Shown here one piece after another: positions 7,073 to 11,166 of a stretch of 11,166 nt of DNA. Each line of letters starts with the position of its first letter. Within the stretch, counting starts at the first letter, position 1. Both the position numbers and the translations under genes were made by a program. The DNA is from Candidatus Heimdallarchaeota archaeon (GTDB lineage Archaea; Asgardarchaeota; Heimdallarchaeia; Heimdallarchaeales; Heimdallarchaeaceae). The DNA lies in NCBI GenBank assembly GCA_023139025.1, contig JAGLOH010000039.1, positions 1 through 11,166 of the forward strand, given 5' to 3'. The notes beneath the pieces are model-generated. The model did no database searches, was not told where the DNA came from, and saw nothing but the letters and a program-made list of their open reading frames with translations.

Positions 7073-7698
7073 GTACTCTTCCCCCTCATATCCTTTCTAA
7101 ACTGAATGAAGTCGATAATTTTGGATCCTAGGTTATCAAAAGCGTTACTAACGTTTTCATCAGTTTTAGCCGAAGTTTCAAAGTATTCTACTTTAAAACC
7201 TCTATCTTTGTATTTCTTGTTCAAAGTTTGGATATAAGTTGAAACCTTTGCTCTAATTTTTTCACGAGTAGCTGGTGATATTAAATCCATTTTGTTTCCT
7301 AATATAGAGAATGGAACAATGCCTCTCTCGGTTCCTGTTTCTAATTCTGTAATCCATTGATCCAACTTCTTTAAAGTGGTTGATTTCTTCGCATCAAACA
7401 CCATCAAAGCCCCCAGAGCACCTTTGTAGTACAGCATACGAAGACTCTCAAAGATTTTTTGTCCTGCAATATCCCATATTTGAAAAAGTACGGAATAATC
7501 TTGAACTTTTTTGGGTAGGGAGGCAAAATCAGCACCAATAGTTTGGAGATGCTCTGTGATGAAACCATCACCTAGATATGAACGGCGTAAACTTGTCTTT
7601 CCAACCCCAGCTTCGCCGGCAAGTATAATCTTCAAATATAATTTTTGTCCATAACTCAAAATATTCACTTCTTCTTTATCTGGAAACTGTTTGTACAT
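7069..7698 (-). CDS. Rab/Ras-like small GTPase
   Basis: All five G motifs of the Ras superfamily are present: G1 GEAGVGKTS at 28-36, the switch I threonine T53 in QTIGADF, G3 DIAGQ at 76-80, G4 NKMD at 135-138 and G5 TSAK at 175-178. TIGADF, QIWDIAGQ and YYKGALGALMVFD closely echo the Rab-specific TIGVDF, QIWDTAGQ and YYRGA segments. The glutamine needed for hydrolysis (Q80) is kept, so it should cycle between GTP and GDP forms. At 209 residues it carries a 20-residue N-terminal extension and ends RKDMRGKST, with no cysteine for prenylation. ATG 7698 comes 1 nt after the TGA of the upstream membrane-protein gene, and its own stop overlaps the HEAT gene start. It therefore sits in the middle of a tight three-gene operon. 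The specific process it controls is unknown. Confidence 0.93.
   Translation of the reverse strand: MYKQFPDKEEVNILSYGQKLYLKIILAGEAGVGKTSLRRSYLGDGFITEHLQTIGADFASLPKKVQDYSVLFQIWDIAGQKIFESLRMLYYKGALGALMVFDAKKSTTLKKLDQWITELETGTERGIVPFSILGNKMDLISPATREKIRAKVSTYIQTLNKKYKDRGFKVEYFETSAKTDENVSNAFDNLGSKIIDFIQFRKDMRGKST
7081..7087 (-). promoter_or_regulatory. Ribosome binding site of the HEAT-repeat gene
   Basis: On the minus strand GAGGGGG lies 8 nt before TTG 7072, inside the last codons of the GTPase gene. It is the strongest Shine-Dalgarno-like site in the window. It decides the unusual TTG start and the four-base overlap with the GTPase stop. Confidence 0.65.
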
Positions 7699-7699
7699 T

Positions 7700-9421
7700 T
7701 CAGTGTATTATACTAGATAATAAATTACCTAATTTAAAGATTTTAGGAAGTACTAGTGCGAGAGTATTAAGAAACAAAATTGACCCAAAGAACACACTAG
7801 AAAGCATTAGAAAAGGGGAACTGAAGATAACACCATCACTAAAAACAAAAATCCAACCTAGTATTAGTTCGGTTGCTATATTAATGAAAATAGCTGTGTG
7901 AATTCCAAATTTACAAAAAGCATATCCACAGATTAATCCAACAACAAAAGCATAAATCATTTTCCCTAGATTCCAACCATATGTAGGTTGGACATAGGCA
8001 TAAGCAATAGAAGAGAAAATCATTAGAATACCAGTTAGTCCATCTAATTTTCCCCACCCCCCTGTCAAATAGAAAAGAAGATTTCCTGGTTGCCTGTTTT
8101 TGATATATCGTACAAGGATGGAAGTTTCATCAACATTCTCAGATTTCGTTTTTGAGTGATATTCAACCAACTTCTGTAAAAGATAGACAAGACCTCTTAT
8201 CAGAAAAAGTGGTAATCCAAAGAGAAGTAATCTGAACATGATTTCTTCTCCAAAACCTTCCCAAAATGACTGAGTTAAATGAACAAAACTAGTATAGTTC
8301 CTTCCATCTACCAAAAAAGGTCCAAGAACATCTGTATTTTGAAAAATGCTAATGAAAAACAAAGTTGAAAAAACACTTAGTAAGATAAGTTTCATAACTG
8401 ATACAGAATTGCTGTTTCTTACTCTAGAAAACACCATATTGTATCTTTTTGGTGTTTTAGATTCAATAAGATGTGATGGTATAAAATCAAGTGTTTTAAT
8501 TTCAGGATCAAGTATTTGAAAAGCTATATCTTCTTGGGTTTTCTCTGCTTTCTTTTCTTTAAACTTCTCAAGATTAGTTTTAATATTCTCTTCAGTATTT
8601 CTCTTTTTCAGGAGAAGAATAGAGAAAGTTAAGCAAATTAAAAGAATTGACAAAATTGCTTGAGTAAGCTTCCAATCAAAAATAACATTTGAAGGCAATG
8701 ATGTTTTCCTGAAAAACTCTTGAGCTAAACCATTTATCGGATCAAAATGATACCAAAAGTTTGGGTAAAAAAAATCTAAACTTGCGTCAGTAACTGAAGC
8801 TTCTGTTGATGGATAGAGAATGATAATAATTAAATTACTAACCACTATTACACCAGCTAATCCAATCGCTAGAAAAGCGTTGAATTTTCTTAAATTCTGT
8901 TTTAGTTGTTTCGGAAACAAACCTAAACCATACCTGTCACTAATACTTTCTAAGGGGGTTCTCTTCAGCAATTTGCAAATCTTATTCTCAATTCTAGGAA
9001 ATAGAAAAACTCCCAGTATCGTACTGATTGCAATCAACTGTAGATTCTCTAGAAATATAGATGAAATTCGAATAAAGATATGCAATTCTGGAAGATTCAG
9101 AAAGGAAACAATAATCGAATAGATTAATAGAATAAGAAATATTGGCAAAAAAACTGTTATAATGTGATTAAGAGAATTGTCTTCAGATCCTAGATTCTTT
9201 TTGAGGAACCATCTTCTTAGGGACCAACCATACAAGAAAAAGAGTATTATTATACCTATAGAGAGAAAAATAGAATTTTTAGTATTAACTCCATAAAGTG
9301 GAGAATCTGTTTTTGCTTCATTCTTAGGTAAATACAAATCGAAAACTAAACGGATAATTGAAAAAGAAAACACACTAACAGAAAACAGCAAAGAATCTAG
9401 AAGAAAACGTCTTTTTTGCAT
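7700..9421 (-). CDS. CPBP-like multi-pass membrane protein, catalytic histidines apparently lost
   Basis: The 573-residue protein has about ten or more hydrophobic segments, for example near 8-31, 48-67, 85-108, 122-141, 182-203, 252-271 and 341-361, plus several after 388. A Lys/Glu-rich cytoplasmic-type loop lies at about 272-340. The C-terminal third resembles CPBP (Abi/CAAX protease and bacteriocin-processing) intramembrane proteases: EE392-393IMFR397 matches motif 1, EExxxR. The expected FxxxH appears as Y474-AYV-Q478. The expected HxxxN appears to be N514-IAT-E518. Both proposed catalytic histidines thus look substituted, so it may be a non-proteolytic relative. The N-terminal half is an extension beyond the usual 200-300 residue CPBP length. 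ATG 9421 follows AGGTTG by a few bases. It is the first gene of the operon with the GTPase and the HEAT protein. Confidence 0.75.
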   Translation of the reverse strand: MQKRRFLLDSLLFSVSVFSFSIIRLVFDLYLPKNEAKTDSPLYGVNTKNSIFLSIGIIILFFLYGWSLRRWFLKKNLGSEDNSLNHIITVFLPIFLILLIYSIIVSFLNLPELHIFIRISSIFLENLQLIAISTILGVFLFPRIENKICKLLKRTPLESISDRYGLGLFPKQLKQNLRKFNAFLAIGLAGVIVVSNLIIIILYPSTEASVTDASLDFFYPNFWYHFDPINGLAQEFFRKTSLPSNVIFDWKLTQAILSILLICLTFSILLLKKRNTEENIKTNLEKFKEKKAEKTQEDIAFQILDPEIKTLDFIPSHLIESKTPKRYNMVFSRVRNSNSVSVMKLILLSVFSTLFFISIFQNTDVLGPFLVDGRNYTSFVHLTQSFWEGFGEEIMFRLLLFGLPLFLIRGLVYLLQKLVEYHSKTKSENVDETSILVRYIKNRQPGNLLFYLTGGWGKLDGLTGILMIFSSIAYAYVQPTYGWNLGKMIYAFVVGLICGYAFCKFGIHTAIFINIATELILGWIFVFSDGVIFSSPFLMLSSVFFGSILFLNTLALVLPKIFKLGNLLSSIIH

Positions 9422-9466
9422 TTCAACCTACTCGTTAGAAGCCTTTCTTGTGAAACAGAAGTCTAG

Positions 9467-9477
9467 TTATTTATATG
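9467..9477 (-). promoter_or_regulatory. TATA box for the CPBP-GTPase-HEAT operon
   Basis: On the minus strand the sequence reads CATATAAATAA, centred about 50 nt before ATG 9421. It predicts a start near 9445 and a 24-nt leader holding the AGGTTG ribosome site at 9424-9429. No second promoter is evident before the two downstream genes, because the spacing leaves no room outside coding sequence. Confidence 0.5.
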
Positions 9478-9497
9478 TTTTTACACTTTAAAAAATA

Positions 9498-9512
9498 GGA
9501 AAAATTTTTAAG
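9498..9512 (+). promoter_or_regulatory. BRE/TATA promoter of alba
   Basis: GGAAAA followed by ATTTTTAAG has the purine-rich TFB element next to a TATA box. Its centre near 9507 predicts transcription from about 9534, downstream of the alternative GTG at 9514 and about 46 nt before ATG 9580. This supports the shorter Alba protein. Confidence 0.55.
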
Positions 9513-9579
9513 CGTGTTCAAAGCATTTCTATCACTTACTCATAAGCGTAATTATGAAAACTGGTTACAGGTGAATAAA

Positions 9580-9987
9580 ATGAGTGAAGAAGAAACAATT
9601 GAAAAAGAAGAACCCAAGAAGAAAACTCCAGCTAAGAAAACTCCAGCTAAGAAAACTCCAGCTAAGAAAACTCCTGCTAAGAAAGAGACACAAAAGATAC
9701 CTGAGAAACAACAAAGCCAAATAATTTACATCGGCAAGAAAGACACCATAAGTTATGTCTTAGTTGCAGTTACAATACTCAACAAAAGTGATATGTGTTC
9801 AATTCAAGCTCGTGGAAGACAGATTTCAAAGGCTGTAGATATTGCAGAAATTACCAGAAGAAAGTTCTTACAAGACATGATAGAGGTAGATGAAGTTATA
9901 ATCGGTTCTGAAGAGATACATTCTGATGAAGAAGGCATACCACCTAAGACAGTCTCAACAGTAGAAATAATATTGAAGAGGAAATAA
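9580..9987 (+). CDS. albA: Alba chromatin protein with an AK/P-rich N-terminal tail
   Basis: Alba is a small dimeric archaeal protein that coats DNA and RNA. The core domain begins at QIIYIGKKDTISYVLVAVT. It continues with the signature IQARGRQISKAVDIAEITRR, then VDEVIIGSEEI and the final strand TVEIILKRK. The first 45 or so residues are a tail that typical Alba proteins of about 90-100 residues lack: an acidic MSEEETIEKEE, then four KKTPA repeats, then a basic linker. The GKK lysine contacting DNA in the Alba fold is present. I chose ATG 9580 over the upstream in-frame GTG 9514 because AGGTGA precedes it by 5 nt and the predicted promoter starts transcription after 9514. The gene has its own promoter, divergent from the GTPase operon and convergent with top6A. 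Confidence 0.95.
   Translation: MSEEETIEKEEPKKKTPAKKTPAKKTPAKKTPAKKETQKIPEKQQSQIIYIGKKDTISYVLVAVTILNKSDMCSIQARGRQISKAVDIAEITRRKFLQDMIEVDEVIIGSEEIHSDEEGIPPKTVSTVEIILKRK
9619..9678 (+). repeat. Four 15-bp tandem repeats coding KKTPA in Alba
   Basis: The unit AAGAAAACTCCAGCT occurs four times head to tail. Three copies are identical and the last differs only by one third-position change (CCA to CCT). A partial fifth copy AAGAAA follows. The near-identity at synonymous sites indicates recent expansion by slippage or unequal recombination. Confidence 0.9.
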
Positions 9988-10025
9988 ACTTCGTCTACAC
10001 AACTTGAGTAAAAACCTTTCTCACA

Positions 10026-10036
10026 TTTTTTCCTTA
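10026..10036 (+). terminator. T-rich tract after alba
   Basis: Six T residues followed by CCTTA lie about 39 nt after the alba stop in the 82-bp convergent gap. This fits a hairpin-free archaeal terminator. The same gap has AAAAA at 10012-10016, which gives a matching T run for top6A on the other strand. The call rests on composition only. Confidence 0.35.
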
Positions 10037-10069
10037 TATTGAATATTAGGGCTTTATCATTTTATAGGT

Positions 10070-11166
10070 TTAGATAAAATCTCCTGTTTCTATTTTTTGA
10101 GGTAAATAGAAATTTGTAATATATTGAGGATCTCTTGCATTCAATGCTTGTATTTCAGCTTTGTAGCCACTAGCAAGTAATATTTGCAATTGTTCTTCCC
10201 ATCTTGGTTTTCGTTTTACAAACTCTTCTTCTAACATTAATTTAGATCTGTGAATGTCTTTAGAAGTTAGCTTAAGTAAAGCGCTTCTGGGAATGTCAAA
10301 TCCACTTTCTTGAGATAAATCACTTGGAAGTAATCCCAACCATTTGATATTAGGAACTGCTAAATGGCTGGATTCAAAACTTAACGCTTTACTACCAACA
10401 CTGTAAACTCTCATAATCTCAAAACCATAAGGATCGGCATCCATTATTGCGAATATGGGGATGTTCAAATCATCATTTATTTTCTTAAGAAATTGTCTTG
10501 TAGCTATATCCGGTTGGCCTTTAGCAGTTATCAAAATACTTGGAACATAATCGTAGAAGTGATCTTCAGCTAAACGATTGAAAACAGCATCTTTTTCTAT
10601 AACTAAACACATTTCTGCATCAGTATCAAATTCGTCTATATCATCAATATTGGGAGAGATGGCTTTCCCAGCACCAATTGCTCTGCAGTCAATTAAATCG
10701 CCTTTTTCCTTGAAGCTTATTCTTCCAACAACTATTCCTTTGGAGGATGCACTCACATTAAGGGAAGATCGAGTTACCTGAAGCATTGCACCGAGATCTT
10801 CAACTAAGGAATCTGAAACAGACTGCTTCTCAAAGGAATTAACATCCATATAGAAAATATCTCTTTTTGTACTGTGTATGTCTCTCGAAAGAATATTATG
10901 TATTATTTTCATAATTATGGTCATTTGTTCAACAGAACTGACAGAAGAAAGGCTTCTAAATTGTCGTTCAATCAGCTGTCTACCAATTAACACAAGTTCT
11001 TGTTCTTCATCAAAACCCACATTTGATCCACTTCTAGAAGGAATGTAAAAAGATGCATCAGAGGGAGTAGCCAAAGCTTGCTTTAGAAAATCTAAAGCAT
11101 ATTCAACAAGCAAGTTATTTGTATCTTGAGATGATTTTGTTTCTACATGAGTTACACCATAAGGCA
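10070..11166 (-). CDS. top6A: DNA topoisomerase VI subunit A (Spo11 family), N-terminus cut by the window edge
   Basis: Topo VI A is the DNA-cleaving subunit of the type IIB topoisomerase that relaxes and unlinks archaeal chromosomes as an A2B2 complex with the ATPase subunit B. The 5Y-CAP domain has YIPSRSGSN and TKRDIFY, whose final tyrosine (codon 10850-10852) is the expected nucleophile. The Toprim domain has VIEKDAVF (Glu codon 10595-10597) and DADPYG (first Asp codon 10439-10441), the metal-binding set. ITAKGQPD..TR and FYLPQKIETGDFI near the end also match. The frame stays open through the edge of the window. TTG 11113 has no ribosome site, so the true start probably lies beyond 11166, and about 364 codons are already visible, close to full family length. 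Subunit B often sits directly upstream and may lie just outside. The gene converges on alba with an 82-bp gap. Confidence 0.95.
   Translation of the reverse strand, partial: PYGVTHVETKSSQDTNNLLVEYALDFLKQALATPSDASFYIPSRSGSNVGFDEEQELVLIGRQLIERQFRSLSSVSSVEQMTIIMKIIHNILSRDIHSTKRDIFYMDVNSFEKQSVSDSLVEDLGAMLQVTRSSLNVSASSKGIVVGRISFKEKGDLIDCRAIGAGKAISPNIDDIDEFDTDAEMCLVIEKDAVFNRLAEDHFYDYVPSILITAKGQPDIATRQFLKKINDDLNIPIFAIMDADPYGFEIMRVYSVGSKALSFESSHLAVPNIKWLGLLPSDLSQESGFDIPRSALLKLTSKDIHRSKLMLEEEFVKRKPRWEEQLQILLASGYKAEIQALNARDPQYITNFYLPQKIETGDFI

Noticed and set aside
8820..9122. Plus-strand 100-codon frame within the CPBP-like gene.
   Set aside because: It is antisense to membrane segments of a gene with a good start, promoter and operon context.
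9514..9579. GTG-started 22-residue N-terminal extension of Alba.
   Set aside because: The predicted transcript starts after 9514, and the best ribosome site serves ATG 9580.
9619..9684. Direct repeats considered as a CRISPR or origin iteron array.
   Set aside because: The units are contiguous, 15 bp, in frame and code a KKTPA tail, without spacers.
10578..10781. Plus-strand 67-codon frame.
   Set aside because: It is antisense to the Toprim region of topoisomerase VI A.

Overview
The window is AT-rich archaeal DNA, most likely from an Asgard archaeon. The archaeal signs are a RadA recombinase, an Alba chromatin protein, a topoisomerase VI A subunit, a DGGGP-synthase-like UbiA prenyltransferase for ether lipids, and TATA/BRE promoters with leaderless or GGTGA-led starts. 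The Asgard assignment is inferred from a Rab-like small GTPase beside a long HEAT-repeat protein, an AK/P-rich histone-H1-like tail on Alba, and a RAD51-like Walker A in RadA. No rRNA or other marker is present to fix the lineage.

Layout. Positions 1-138 are the radA upstream region. radA (139-1263, +) is followed by a long coiled-coil protein ending in a winged helix (1345-2130, +), a 55-residue small protein (2173-2340, +) and the prenyltransferase (2387-3325, +). A convergent 89-residue TIGR04076-like protein (3328-3597, -) shares a 50-bp divergent promoter with a degenerate FAD-oxidoreductase-like protein (3648-4712, +). A minus-strand operon then runs from 9421 down to 4721: a CPBP-like multi-pass membrane protein, a Rab/Ras-like GTPase, and a 783-residue HEAT-repeat protein, separated by 1 nt and then overlapping by 4 nt. 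Divergent from it is alba (9580-9987, +), with four perfect or near-perfect 15-bp repeats coding a KKTPA tail. The window ends inside the topoisomerase VI A gene (10070 to beyond 11166, -).

The coding density is very high. The only non-coding stretches are 138 bp or less at the left end and 158 bp before alba; no gap exceeds 300 bp. No tRNA, rRNA, CRISPR array or insertion sequence was seen.

How the genes work together. RadA, Alba and Topo VI A all act on chromosomal DNA, but they sit in separate transcription units. The strongest functional unit is the CPBP-GTPase-HEAT operon. A membrane protein, a Rab-like switch without a lipid-anchor cysteine, and an alpha-solenoid scaffold are transcribed together and the last two are probably translationally coupled. 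This suggests a membrane-linked GTPase module that I do not recognise as a described system.
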